Shown here: positions 13,834 to 21,478 of the stretch, piece after piece | How the letters are laid out: every line of letters begins with the position of its first letter | Numbering within the stretch: position 1 is the stretch's first letter | NCBI GenBank assembly: GCA_947522695.1 | Contig: CANNTX010000018.1 | Location: forward strand, 1-21,539 | Origin: an uncultured Bacilli bacterium | GTDB taxonomy: Bacteria; Bacillota_I; Bacilli_A; RF39; UBA660 | Reading direction: 5' to 3' | DNA: 21,539 bases | Notes under the pieces: model-generated | The model's input: only the letters and a program-made list of their open reading frames with translations | Databases searched by the model: none | What the model was told of the DNA's origin: nothing | Position numbers and translations under genes: made by a program

Positions 13834-13923
13834 ATGAGTAAAAAAATGTTATATTTTATAATATTTAATTTATTTATAATAATTATTTTATTAATTATGC
13901 TACTTTTTAAAGTGGCTAACTAA
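13834..13923 (+). CDS. 29-residue hydrophobic peptide, putative type I toxin
   Basis: MSKK followed by about 20 almost purely hydrophobic residues (LYFIIFNLFIIIILLIMLLF) and the tail KVAN: a single transmembrane helix. GTGGGTGG at 13821-13828 is a good RBS 5 nt from the ATG, and a near-consensus promoter lies 70 bp upstream. The length and make-up suit membrane-depolarising type I toxins (TisB, Ibs, Fst, TxpA classes), but the sequence matches none I recognise; Fst has a charged C-terminal tail that is lacking here. AACTA (13777-13781) can pair with TAGTT (13829-13833) just before the start codon, and TACC (13796-13799) with GGTA (13827-13830), so the RBS may be folded away in the full mRNA. 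Toxicity is inferred from the locus layout. Confidence 0.65.
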   Translation: MSKKMLYFIIFNLFIIIILLIMLLFKVAN

Positions 13924-13924
13924 T

Positions 13925-13955
13925 AAAAAATACCAAAACACAGGGGGTTTTGGTA
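13925..13955 (-). terminator. Minus-strand terminator of the antisense RNA
   Basis: On the minus strand TACCAAAAC (13955-13947) and GTTTTGGTA (13939-13931), perfect 9-bp arms with a 7-nt loop, then TTTTTT (13930-13925). On the plus strand the same hairpin is followed by CAACC, so it terminates leftward transcripts only. It may also end read-through from the HIT gene. Confidence 0.8.
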
Positions 13956-13974
13956 CAACCAAAGTTTTGGTAAC

Positions 13975-14006
13975 CATCTAACCTCTAAAATTAGATGTTC
14001 CTTTTT
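13975..14006 (+). terminator. Terminator of the toxin-like mRNA
   Basis: Stem CATCTAA (13975-13981) / TTAGATG (13991-13997), 9-nt loop, then TTCCTTTTT. Predicted mRNA 13770 to about 14006 (roughly 237 nt). Confidence 0.65.
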
Positions 14007-14034
14007 AATTTGTGTAAGTCTTGCTTACATATTC

Positions 14035-14063
14035 ATAATAGCAAATAATAAACGAAATTTCAA
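14035..14063 (-). promoter_or_regulatory. Promoter of the antisense RNA
   Basis: On the minus strand TTGAAA (14063-14058), a 17-bp spacer, then TATTAT (14040-14035). Predicted start at G14028. It lies in the 3' flank of the HIT gene. Confidence 0.65.
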
Positions 14064-14072
14064 GATTTTTAT

Positions 14073-14447
14073 CTATTTATTTACATTCATTATTTTTTTA
14101 TAAATAACATTTCGATCAATTATTTCTTGTTTCTTCTTATAAATAGGAATTAAATGTAAATGATAATGTTTAATAACTTGAGTCATTCCATAGTTAACTA
14201 AGAATACCATACCATCTGGATTTAATGCATCAAATAACAATTTACGCATTTTTTTAGCAACATCATTAATATGACCTAAAGTTTCATTATCCATTTCATC
14301 AATATCTGTTATATGTTTTTTAGGTATAATTAAAGTGTGACCATTTGCATCAGGGTAAGCATCTAGTATTACTTTAACAATATCATCTTCATAAATACAT
14401 AAAGAATCACATTCATTTTTATTAATTTTACAAAATAAACAATCCAT
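14073..14447 (-). CDS. HIT-family nucleotide hydrolase/transferase
   Basis: 124 residues. The histidine triad HYHLHLIP is at 94-101 within QVIKHYHLHLIP, the family signature; the middle His (His96) is the nucleophile. The N-terminal CLFC (Cys3, Cys6) and FCKI match the Hit/HinT-type zinc site start. DAYPDANGHTLIIPKKH at 29-45 is the conserved first half. Such enzymes hydrolyse AMP-linked compounds (adenosine phosphoramidates or Ap4A). GGTGAT at 14457-14452 is the RBS. It is transcribed divergently from gpsA. No terminator is visible between its stop and the antisense promoter, so its transcript may run on to the minus-strand terminator at 13925. Confidence 0.92.
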   Translation of the reverse strand: MDCLFCKINKNECDSLCIYEDDIVKVILDAYPDANGHTLIIPKKHITDIDEMDNETLGHINDVAKKMRKLLFDALNPDGMVFLVNYGMTQVIKHYHLHLIPIYKKKQEIIDRNVIYKKIMNVNK

Positions 14448-14552
14448 TCTATCACCAAGTTAATCTTATCATAAATTTTAATAAATAAATATACTTAATA
14501 GATTAAATAAAATTATTATGATATACTTTTTGTTGTTAGAAAGAGGCAATTT

Positions 14553-15530
14553 ATGAATATTGGATTAATTGGAACAGGTGCCTATGGTCAAGCTATGGCT
14601 ATGATGTTATTAAAAAATAATAATGATGTTATAATGTGGACTGAAAATGAAGATAAATATAAATTTTATAAAGAAAATAATAGAATTAAGAGTTTAATAA
14701 ATGGTATTGAAATACCTAAAGAAATTAAATTAACTAATGATATTAAAGAGGTATGTTTAAATAAAGATATAATTTTCATAATGACAACAGCACATTATGT
14801 TGGAAAAATATGTGATGAAATTAATCCTTACATTACTAAAAAGACAATAGTGTGTATTGCATCAAAAGGAATTGAAAATGTAAGTTGTAAATTTTTAAGT
14901 GATATTGCTTATGAAAAATTAAAAACTAAACATATTGCAATTATATCAGGACCATCATTTGCTGTTGATATGGCAAATAGTTATCCGGTTGGTTTATCTA
15001 TTGCTTCTTTTAGTAAAAAATCTATTAAACTAATTAAACAGTCTTTAATTAGTGATTCGGTTAAGTTAAGGGAAACAACAGATTTAATTGGCGTTCAAAT
15101 ATGTGGAAGTATTAAAAATGTTATTGCTTTAGCTGCAGGTATGTTGGATGGTATGAATTATCCAGAATCTACTCAAAGTTTTTTGATAACTGAGTCTTTA
15201 AACGATATTAAAGAACTTATTAAAGCATTAGGTGGAAATCCTAAAACTTGTTTATCATTTGCAGGAGTGGGAGATTTGCTTTTAACATGTACATCAACAA
15301 AAAGTCGTAACTTTAAATTTGGTAAATTAGTTGGAAGTGGTGCTTCAAAAGAAGAAAAAGAACAATTTCTTGCTGATAATACAGTTGAGGGATATTATAC
15401 TTTAAAAAGTATTTATAAATTAGTTAAGAAGAAAAAAATTAAAATGCCAATAATTGATGTAATATATAAAATAATTGTTAATAATGATGATCCTAAGTTA
15501 TTAGTAACTTTATTAATAAATAAAAAATAG
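14553..15530 (+). CDS. gpsA: NAD(P)-dependent glycerol-3-phosphate dehydrogenase
   Basis: 325 residues, usual GpsA length. It makes sn-glycerol 3-phosphate from dihydroxyacetone phosphate for phospholipid synthesis, in the cytosol. Seen: Rossmann motif GLIGTGAYGQAMA (4-16, GxGxxG at 7-12), ASKGIE (103-108), ISGPSFAVDMA (131-141), catalytic Lys188 in CGSIKNVIALAAGMLDGM, GVGDLLLTC (238-246), and TKSRNFKFG (249-257), the substrate phosphate site normally written SRNxxFG. RBS AAAGAGG at 14540-14546, -10 TATGAT at 14517-14522. whiA follows after 16 bp and is probably in the same transcript. Confidence 0.96.
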   Translation: MNIGLIGTGAYGQAMAMMLLKNNNDVIMWTENEDKYKFYKENNRIKSLINGIEIPKEIKLTNDIKEVCLNKDIIFIMTTAHYVGKICDEINPYITKKTIVCIASKGIENVSCKFLSDIAYEKLKTKHIAIISGPSFAVDMANSYPVGLSIASFSKKSIKLIKQSLISDSVKLRETTDLIGVQICGSIKNVIALAAGMLDGMNYPESTQSFLITESLNDIKELIKALGGNPKTCLSFAGVGDLLLTCTSTKSRNFKFGKLVGSGASKEEKEQFLADNTVEGYYTLKSIYKLVKKKKIKMPIIDVIYKIIVNNDDPKLLVTLLINKK

Positions 15531-15546
15531 AAAAGAAGTGATTTAA

Positions 15547-16449
15547 ATGACCTTTACTACTCAAATCAAAGATGAAATTACAAAAGATAATTATGCTTCA
15601 CCAGATGCATTAATCTCATTATGTATTTATTTAAAATTAAATAGTGAAATAACTGATAATAGTATAACTATCTATACCGAAAATGCTTCTACTGCTAGAT
15701 GGATATTTAAACTTTTAAAACAATTTTATAATGTTGATATTCATTTAACATCAAGAACTATTAAAAGATTTAAGAAAAGAAATATATATATATTAGAAAT
15801 AAAAAATAAAATAGATACTATTGTTAATGATATTGATAATACAATAAATAATATTACAAATGGTAGTAAAGAAGAAAAAGTTGCTTTTTTAAAAGGCGTA
15901 TTTTTATCTAGTGGAAGTATTAATGATCCTAAAAGGAATGTTTATCATCTAGAATTTTTGGTTAAAGAAGAGACTATGGCTAAACTAATAAACAAATTAC
16001 TTCATTATTTAAAATTTGATAGTAAAATAATCAAAAGAGAACATGAATATATGGTATACATTAAAAAGAGCGAACAAATAAGTGACTTTATTAAATATTT
16101 AAATGCAATTAATGCTTTATTTTACTTTGAGGATATTAGAATATATAAAGATCATAAAAACATGGTTAATAGATTAAATAATTGTGAACAAGCTAATTTA
16201 GAAAAAAGTTTAAAAAATAGTACTTTAATAGTTAATAATATAAATTATTTAAAAGATAATGATTTAATGATCCTATTAGATGATCGTACTAAGGAAATAT
16301 TAGAGTATAAATTAAAATATCCCGATACTTCTATGGATGAACTTGCTAAAATAGTTTCACTAGAAACGGATAAATCAATAACCAAATCTGGAGTAAATCA
16401 TCACTTTAGAAAATTAAATGAAATAGTAAAAAAACATAAAGAAAAATAA
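15547..16449 (+). CDS. whiA: WhiA DNA-binding protein
   Basis: 300 residues. The N-terminal part is a degenerate LAGLIDADG homing-endonuclease-like domain; FLKGVFLSSGSI at 114-125 replaces the catalytic LAGLIDADG, with HLEF at 134-137. The C-terminal WhiA helix-turn-helix is at about 243-293: DDRTKEILEYKLKYPDTSMD, then ITKSGVNHHFRKLNEI. WhiA takes part in cell division and chromosome segregation in Firmicutes and in sporulation control in actinomycetes. It is usually found after rapZ and yvcK; here it follows gpsA, so the usual neighbours lie elsewhere or are missing. RBS AAGAAGTGA at 15533-15541, terminator after the stop. Confidence 0.95.
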   Translation: MTFTTQIKDEITKDNYASPDALISLCIYLKLNSEITDNSITIYTENASTARWIFKLLKQFYNVDIHLTSRTIKRFKKRNIYILEIKNKIDTIVNDIDNTINNITNGSKEEKVAFLKGVFLSSGSINDPKRNVYHLEFLVKEETMAKLINKLLHYLKFDSKIIKREHEYMVYIKKSEQISDFIKYLNAINALFYFEDIRIYKDHKNMVNRLNNCEQANLEKSLKNSTLIVNNINYLKDNDLMILLDDRTKEILEYKLKYPDTSMDELAKIVSLETDKSITKSGVNHHFRKLNEIVKKHKEK

Positions 16450-16451
16450 TT

Positions 16452-16482
16452 AATCAATGGGAAATTCTTCATTGATTTTTTT
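16452..16482 (+). terminator. Rho-independent terminator after whiA
   Basis: Stem AATCAATG (16452-16459) / CATTGATT (16470-16477) followed by T's to 16482. The rest of the gap to 16567 holds only AT-rich sequence with ATTTATAA twice (16511-16518, 16524-16531). Confidence 0.8.
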
Positions 16483-16567
16483 ATGCATATTTTTTTAATA
16501 AATAACTAATATTTATAAGAAGCATTTATAAATTACTAACAAAATTAAAAAAATTGCGAAAATTCAA

Positions 16568-16596
16568 TTGACAAATTAAAAATTTTTATTTAGTAT
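16568..16596 (+). promoter_or_regulatory. Promoter of the pilus operon
   Basis: Consensus TTGACA (16568-16573), 17-bp spacer, TAGTAT (16591-16596). It sits 53 bp upstream of the first start codon, after the whiA terminator, and is the only good promoter for the following genes. Confidence 0.75.
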
Positions 16597-16648
16597 ATAA
16601 AACTAACAAGAACAATATGCCTTAATAATATGATAGGAGGTTGTGGTT

Positions 16649-17008
16649 ATGGAAAAAAAAGACTTACGAAAATTTAGAAGAAAAGACTTATTAGAGTTAC
16701 TTCTTAGACAAACTACAAGGATTAAAGAACTAGAAGATGAAATACTAAAACTTAATGAAGAATTAAATTCAAAGAAAATATTAATTAAAGAGTCTGGCTC
16801 TATAGCCGAAGCATCACTTAAATTAAATCATATGTTTGAAGATGCCCAAAAATCTATTGACGATTATGTTAATAATGTTAAAGCTAAATACGAAGAAATG
16901 TTGAAAGAAGTAGAAAAAAAGCCCATTACCAAATCAAAAGAAAACAACCGAAAAAAAGTGAAGGTTACAATTAAAAATTCTTCAGTAAAAAAAGGTAAAG
17001 TAAAATGA
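16649..17008 (+). CDS. Small coiled-coil protein heading the pilus operon
   Basis: 119 residues from the ATG at 16649, 8 nt from the strong AGGAGG at 16635-16640; an in-frame GTG at 16643 is too close to that RBS. RKDLLELLLRQTTRIKELED leads into a heptad-rich coiled coil (about 12-45). Then comes a characteristic KESGSIAEASLKLNHMFEDAQK at about 46-67, and a Lys-rich tail. There is no signal peptide or transmembrane helix, so it is cytosolic. I recognise the ESGSIAEASLKLN stretch as recurring in small proteins next to pilus, signal-peptidase or SipW loci of gut Firmicutes, without a known function. It overlaps the signal peptidase gene by 4 bases (ATGA). A scaffold at the inner face of the membrane for secretion is one guess. 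Confidence 0.7.
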   Translation: MEKKDLRKFRRKDLLELLLRQTTRIKELEDEILKLNEELNSKKILIKESGSIAEASLKLNHMFEDAQKSIDDYVNNVKAKYEEMLKEVEKKPITKSKENNRKKVKVTIKNSSVKKGKVK

Positions 17009-17583
17009 AAAATATTAATTGTAATGATATATCTATTGATGATATAAAAAAAGAATTAAATAAAGAAAAGTATAAGAATAGTTTTAGTAAAATACTTACA
17101 AATACATTGTTTGTATTAATTATTATATTAGCTATAGGCTCAATTATTACGACAATATTTATGCCGGTAGTTGAAGTTACTAATTCAAGTATGAAACCTT
17201 TAATAAAAGATGGAGACATTGTTTTAACCTATAAAACAAATAAATTTAAACAAGGAGATGTGGTAGCGTTTTATCACGGTAATAAGATATTAATAAAAAG
17301 AGTTATTGGAATAAGTGGGGATTATGTAAACATAGATGTTAGAGGGAATGTTTATATTAATGGTTCTTTAATACAAGAAGATTATGTTAAAGAATTAAAA
17401 AAAGGAAATTCAAATGTTAGTTTTCCTTTACAAGTTCCAGCTAATTCAATATTTGTACTTAGTGATGAAAGAGATAACACATTTGATTCAAGAATAGAAG
17501 AGATTGGTTCGGTTAAAGAAAGTGATATAATTGGAAAAGTTATTTTGAAAATTTATCCAATTAATAATATTAAATTCATATAA
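17005..17583 (+). CDS. Type I signal peptidase, pilus-locus dedicated
   Basis: 192 residues, S26 family. One N-terminal transmembrane helix lies at about 31-52. It is preceded by an unusually long cytosolic lead of 30 residues (INCNDISIDDIKKELNKEKY). Catalytic Ser62 is in TNSSMKPLIKDGD (59-71) and catalytic Lys98 in ILIKRVIGISGD (95-106). The conserved third box, usually GDNRxxSxDSR, reads SDERDNTFDSR at 153-163. It cleaves signal peptides on the outer face of the membrane; its position suggests it serves the two following pilin precursors. It is translationally coupled to the coiled-coil gene and 20 bp from the adhesin gene. Confidence 0.9.
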   Translation: MKNINCNDISIDDIKKELNKEKYKNSFSKILTNTLFVLIIILAIGSIITTIFMPVVEVTNSSMKPLIKDGDIVLTYKTNKFKQGDVVAFYHGNKILIKRVIGISGDYVNIDVRGNVYINGSLIQEDYVKELKKGNSNVSFPLQVPANSIFVLSDERDNTFDSRIEEIGSVKESDIIGKVILKIYPINNIKFI

Positions 17584-17603
17584 TATTTTATCAGGGAGGT
17601 TTT

Positions 17604-20027
17604 ATGAAAAAAATATTAAAAAGACTTTTAGAATTGATTTTAACTTTCATAATAGCATTTAATCCAATATTAAGTGTTTGGGCATCTAATAGTAGTAAAC
17701 AGATTGTAAGTAGTGGTGGAACCACTAAGGGTGATAATGTTGAAATTAGTAAAACAATTGCACCTAGTGAACTTGAAAATTATTTTGATATAACACTTAA
17801 GGTACAAACTCAAGAAATTGCTAAAGAGCAAGATGTTGATATTGTAATTGTTATGGATATTTCCCGTTCAATGGTTCAATATAAAGTAGATAAAACTGGA
17901 ATAACAAGATTACAATCAGCTGTTAATGCAGGAGAACAATTTATAAAGGATTTTGCATCTTATTCTGCAACAACGTCTTCTAATAGAAAAATTGGTTTTG
18001 TCGATTTTAATACAAATGCCTATAAGATATTTGATTTACAAAAATGTGGTAGTGAAACAAAAGCAAACAAATTAATTACAACTATGAAAACGATAACAAA
18101 TAATAAAGTATTTAATTATATGGAAACAGGAGTTCCTAGTGATACTCAAAAAGATAAATATTTCAATGATCCTAATCATTCACGTTTTACAAATATAGAA
18201 GCAGGATTAAAACTTGCTGGTGATATGTTAAAAAATTCTACTTCAGAACACAAATTTATTATTCTTTTATCTGATGGATTTCCAACTACTTATATGAATG
18301 GTCAAGGATATAATGGTTATGATCCATATACACCTAAAGCAAAAGATTCAACAGCGGGTCAATTTTATGATAAGGTAATAGAAAATAACAAAGGGACTTT
18401 AGGTAGACCATGTAGTTATGGTACTGATTACAGTGAAAGAGGAGCAAGAAGAGCACAAGAATTAGCAACAACACTTAAAAATCAAGATGGAATAAAAATC
18501 TATTCGGTAGGCTCAGGTATTGATGCTGAAGCAAAAACAGTTGATGATTATGCAAATCAAAGTTACGATCATAGATATAAGAATAATTTTTCTACAGTGG
18601 ATAGAATTGATACAAATTATGCAATAGGACATAGCTTGCAAGATTTTAAAAAATGGCTTGGTGGAACAAACGATCCAGAAAAACCGGGTATTGGTTCCGG
18701 ATATGATCAAGGTTATTATTTTGATACAACTGATAGTGCTTCCTTAAATAAAGCATACAAGGATATATTTGAAGATATTAAAAAATTAACCGAAGCCTCA
18801 TGGGTTGCCGAAGATCCTATGAATTCTGACAATGCCGCTATTAAAGATGTAATCGAGTTTGTTGGAATTTATGATAATAAAGGAAATCTTTATGATAGTG
18901 TTAATTATGATAGTAAAGTATCTAATAATATATCTGATAATACAGCATCATATAATAAAACTACTGATAGAATAAATTGGAATTTAAAAGAATCAAAATA
19001 TATTAAAACAAAAAGTGAAAATAAAACTTACTATAATTATGAAATCAAATATAGAGTAAGATTAAAAACAGAAGCTAACAATTTTAAAAGTGAAAAAAAT
19101 TTAAAGACAAATGGTGTTACAACCCTTTCTTATGTTATTAAAGAAACTGGTAAAGCACCAAAACTAAAAACATTACAATTTAAAGTACCAGAAGTTAAAG
19201 GTTATTTAGGTACATTAACTTTTAATAAATTAACAGGTTATAATAAATCACCATTAGAAGGAACAACATTTGAATTAGAGCATTCAGATAAATGTGAATG
19301 TATGAATGAAAGAAAGCATATGAATGCTAACTTTAAATTAACTAGTACCTCAAATTCTAATGGTAAAGTAACATTTAACAACATTCCATCTGGTCATACA
19401 TATAAATTAAAGGAAGTAAAAACAGATGATTATCATACCTTAAATGAAACAATTTATGACGTAAAAGTTAGTTATGGTGAAACAACTCATAACATTGATA
19501 ATAGTACCATCATAAATGATATTAATACTAAAGATTTAATAATATTTAAAGAAGTAAAAAATACGACTACTGATGAATCATTTGATTTTGAAATAAATGC
19601 AACGTATAAAGAGGAAAAATTAAATGGTACTTATCAAGTTATTAGAACTACAAATGGAAAAGACTCTAATGAAGAAATAAAATTTGTAGATGGTGTTGCT
19701 ACATTTAAACTTAAACATAATGAATCAATAACAATTAAAAATTTACCAATCAAATTAAATTTTAATATTAAAGAATTGAATATTGATGGTTTTAATGTTA
19801 AGTATCAAGTTAATGATGGGGACATAAAGAAATTTAATGATAAAGAATTAGAAAATAATATACTTGAAGATAATAAAAATAATATGACAATTAAATTTAT
19901 TAATTCTTCGGGTTACGTAATGCCTGGAACAGGTAGTAGTGGAATGCTAATATTAGCAATAATAGGGACATTATTACTTTTAATACCTATTTTGTATATA
20001 TCAGTTAATATCTTAAAAAAGGATTAA
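17604..20027 (+). CDS. VWA-domain pilus tip adhesin with MPGTG sorting signal
   Basis: 807 residues. Signal peptide about 1-27 (cut after VWA). A von Willebrand factor A domain spans about 78-395 with an intact MIDAS: DISRS 85-89, Thr196 in RFTNIEAG, Asp224 in LLSDGFP. A roughly 130-residue linking domain follows. Next is a Cna-B/SpaA-type domain at about 534-636 (LTFNKLTGYNKSPLEGTTFE, E-box-like YKLKEVKTDDYHTL) with an inserted CEC (564-566), then a second beta domain of the Firmicute pilin type at about 643-767. The C-terminus has the sorting motif MPGTG (773-777) in place of LPxTG, a hydrophobic helix, and KKD. VWA-bearing pilins sit at pilus tips and bind host surfaces via a metal ion. 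RBS GGGAGG at 17594-17599. Confidence 0.9.
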   Translation: MKKILKRLLELILTFIIAFNPILSVWASNSSKQIVSSGGTTKGDNVEISKTIAPSELENYFDITLKVQTQEIAKEQDVDIVIVMDISRSMVQYKVDKTGITRLQSAVNAGEQFIKDFASYSATTSSNRKIGFVDFNTNAYKIFDLQKCGSETKANKLITTMKTITNNKVFNYMETGVPSDTQKDKYFNDPNHSRFTNIEAGLKLAGDMLKNSTSEHKFIILLSDGFPTTYMNGQGYNGYDPYTPKAKDSTAGQFYDKVIENNKGTLGRPCSYGTDYSERGARRAQELATTLKNQDGIKIYSVGSGIDAEAKTVDDYANQSYDHRYKNNFSTVDRIDTNYAIGHSLQDFKKWLGGTNDPEKPGIGSGYDQGYYFDTTDSASLNKAYKDIFEDIKKLTEASWVAEDPMNSDNAAIKDVIEFVGIYDNKGNLYDSVNYDSKVSNNISDNTASYNKTTDRINWNLKESKYIKTKSENKTYYNYEIKYRVRLKTEANNFKSEKNLKTNGVTTLSYVIKETGKAPKLKTLQFKVPEVKGYLGTLTFNKLTGYNKSPLEGTTFELEHSDKCECMNERKHMNANFKLTSTSNSNGKVTFNNIPSGHTYKLKEVKTDDYHTLNETIYDVKVSYGETTHNIDNSTIINDINTKDLIIFKEVKNTTTDESFDFEINATYKEEKLNGTYQVIRTTNGKDSNEEIKFVDGVATFKLKHNESITIKNLPIKLNFNIKELNIDGFNVKYQVNDGDIKKFNDKELENNILEDNKNNMTIKFINSSGYVMPGTGSSGMLILAIIGTLLLLIPILYISVNILKKD

Positions 20028-20051
20028 CTAAGAAAGGAAAGGAAGAAGAAA

Positions 20052-21440
20052 ATGAAAAGTATTAAAAAATTAATTTGTATGTTATTCATGCTTGTACTTT
20101 CTATTGTAAATGTTAGTGCAGCAGAAAAAGGTACAATAACAATTAACAAAGCAATTGTTAATGAAGAGTATAATATCTATAAAGTATTAAATTTAGAAAC
20201 TTATGATAAAGTTAATAATCATTACATTTATAGAGCAACAAACGAGTGGAAAGCATTTTTAGATGAAGCAACTGATTATTTAGAAGTAAAAAATGAAAAT
20301 GGGGATAAATATTATGTTTGGAAAGATGGAGTAGACAAATCTAAAGCTAAAGAATTTGCTGAAAAAGCTTATAAATATGCTAAAGATAATAATAATAATA
20401 TTACACCAACTAAGACTAAAAAGGCTACATCTACTTCAGTAGCGTTTGATGATCTAGATTTAGGATACTACTTAGTAGATTCATCAGTAGGGGCATTACT
20501 TCATTTAACTACAACTAATCCTAGTGCAATAGTTAATGAAAAAAATACATTAAATCCAAATGTGGATAAAAACGTTTTAGAAAATAGTACAGGAACATAT
20601 GGTAAAGAAAATGACGATATGATTGGAAGTACTATTAGTTATAAAACAACAATTACTACTGGTGCTGGTTATGGAAATTACGTTTTATATGATGTAATGG
20701 ATAAAGGTTTAACATTTAATTCTAATTCTGTAATTGTTAAAATAGGCGATGCTCTTGTAGATGCTAATAATTACACAGTTAAAACAGATGTTACAGGTTA
20801 TACATTTGTAATTGAATTTAAAGATGAATTTATTCTTAAACAACCTAAGAATACTAATATAGATGTATATTATACTGCAACTTTAAATAAAGATGCTACT
20901 GTTGAAGGTAAAGGTAACGTTAATGAAACATGTTTAGAATATGGAAATAAAACTAAAACTGATAGTAGTAAAACAACAACTTATACTTATGCATTTAATT
21001 TAGTAAAAACAAATAAAGATGGCGTTGAATTAACTGGTGCTGAATTTAAATTATTAGACAAAGATGGTAAAGAAATCAAAGTTGTATTAAAAGGTGAAGA
21101 ATCAAATACTTACAGAATTGCAATTGGTGATGAAGAAGGAGTTAATATCAAAGTTGGACATGCTACTATTGAAGGTTTAGATAAAGATTCTTATAAATTA
21201 AAAGAAGTTGTTAGTCCAGAAGGATACAATAAATTAACAAGTCCAGTTGAATTTACAGTTAATGGTAAAACATCAACTACTATTGAAAGACCTGAAGTAA
21301 ATGTAATTAACTATACAGGTTCTGAATTACCTGAAACAGGTGGAATTGGTACTAAACTATTTATTACAAGTGGTTTAACATTAGTACTTATTTGTGGATT
21401 AGTATTAGTTACAAAATTAAGATTATATAAAAATATCTAG
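20052..21440 (+). CDS. Major pilin, SpaA-type, isopeptide-forming, LPETG-anchored
   Basis: 462 residues. Signal peptide about 1-23 (VSA|AEKG). The N-terminal domain ends in a pilin-motif-like NPNVDKNV (168-175), in which Lys173 is the candidate for sortase-catalysed polymerisation. A middle domain spans about 185-310 (ISYKTTITTGAGYGNYVLYD). A Cna-B domain spans about 314-421: NLVKTNKDGVELTGAEFKLL with likely isopeptide Lys319, E-box YKLKEVVSPEGY (381-392) with Glu385, and Asn417 or Asn420 before the sorting signal. LPETG at 426-430 is followed by a hydrophobic helix and KLRLYKN. The combination identifies the pilus backbone subunit. RBS GGAAGAAG before the ATG; 24 bp after the adhesin gene, 38 bp before the sortase-like start. 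Confidence 0.92.
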   Translation: MKSIKKLICMLFMLVLSIVNVSAAEKGTITINKAIVNEEYNIYKVLNLETYDKVNNHYIYRATNEWKAFLDEATDYLEVKNENGDKYYVWKDGVDKSKAKEFAEKAYKYAKDNNNNITPTKTKKATSTSVAFDDLDLGYYLVDSSVGALLHLTTTNPSAIVNEKNTLNPNVDKNVLENSTGTYGKENDDMIGSTISYKTTITTGAGYGNYVLYDVMDKGLTFNSNSVIVKIGDALVDANNYTVKTDVTGYTFVIEFKDEFILKQPKNTNIDVYYTATLNKDATVEGKGNVNETCLEYGNKTKTDSSKTTTYTYAFNLVKTNKDGVELTGAEFKLLDKDGKEIKVVLKGEESNTYRIAIGDEEGVNIKVGHATIEGLDKDSYKLKEVVSPEGYNKLTSPVEFTVNGKTSTTIERPEVNVINYTGSELPETGGIGTKLFITSGLTLVLICGLVLVTKLRLYKNI

Positions 21441-21478
21441 TAATAATTGTAAAAGTATATAAAGGAGGTTGAAGTAAT

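Larger units (their letters stand above)
13785..13976. repeat. GTTTTGGT repeats and TGGTTACC/GGTAACCA pair linking the two ends of the toxin mRNA
   Basis: GTTTTGGT occurs in the toxin 5' UTR (13785-13792) and twice in the 3' region shared with the antisense RNA (13947-13954, 13964-13971). TGGTTACC (13792-13799) is the perfect reverse complement of GGTAACCA (13969-13976). The antisense RNA thus carries ACCAAAAC sequences able to pair with the toxin mRNA 5' UTR as well as its 3' end, and the mRNA could close on itself end to end. Confidence 0.7.
13925..14028 (-). ncRNA. Predicted antisense antitoxin RNA converging on the toxin mRNA
   Basis: About 104 nt, read leftwards from about 14028 to about 13925. 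It has a promoter at 14063-14035, a 5' stem-loop GTAAG-CAAGA-CTTAC right at the predicted start (14028-14014), a second hairpin CATCTAA...TTAGATG type at 13997-13975, and a terminator at its end. It overlaps the last ~80 nt of the toxin mRNA and stops 2 nt short of the toxin stop codon, so it would not cover the coding sequence. Its repeats also match the toxin 5' UTR. This copies the layout of the antitoxin RNA II of the par/fst locus. The promoter, hairpins and overlap are seen in the sequence; the RNA itself and its function are inferred. Confidence 0.6.

Noticed and set aside
13697..14072. A riboswitch or attenuator leader upstream of a plus-strand gene
   Set aside because: The plus-strand transcript ends at about 14006 and the next gene is on the other strand, so there is no downstream target; the peptide and convergent promoter explain the region better.
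16653..16660. A run of eight A's at the start of the first pilus-operon gene as a phase-variation switch
   Set aside because: Runs of this length are frequent in such AT-rich DNA, and slippage evidence would need reads from several cells.
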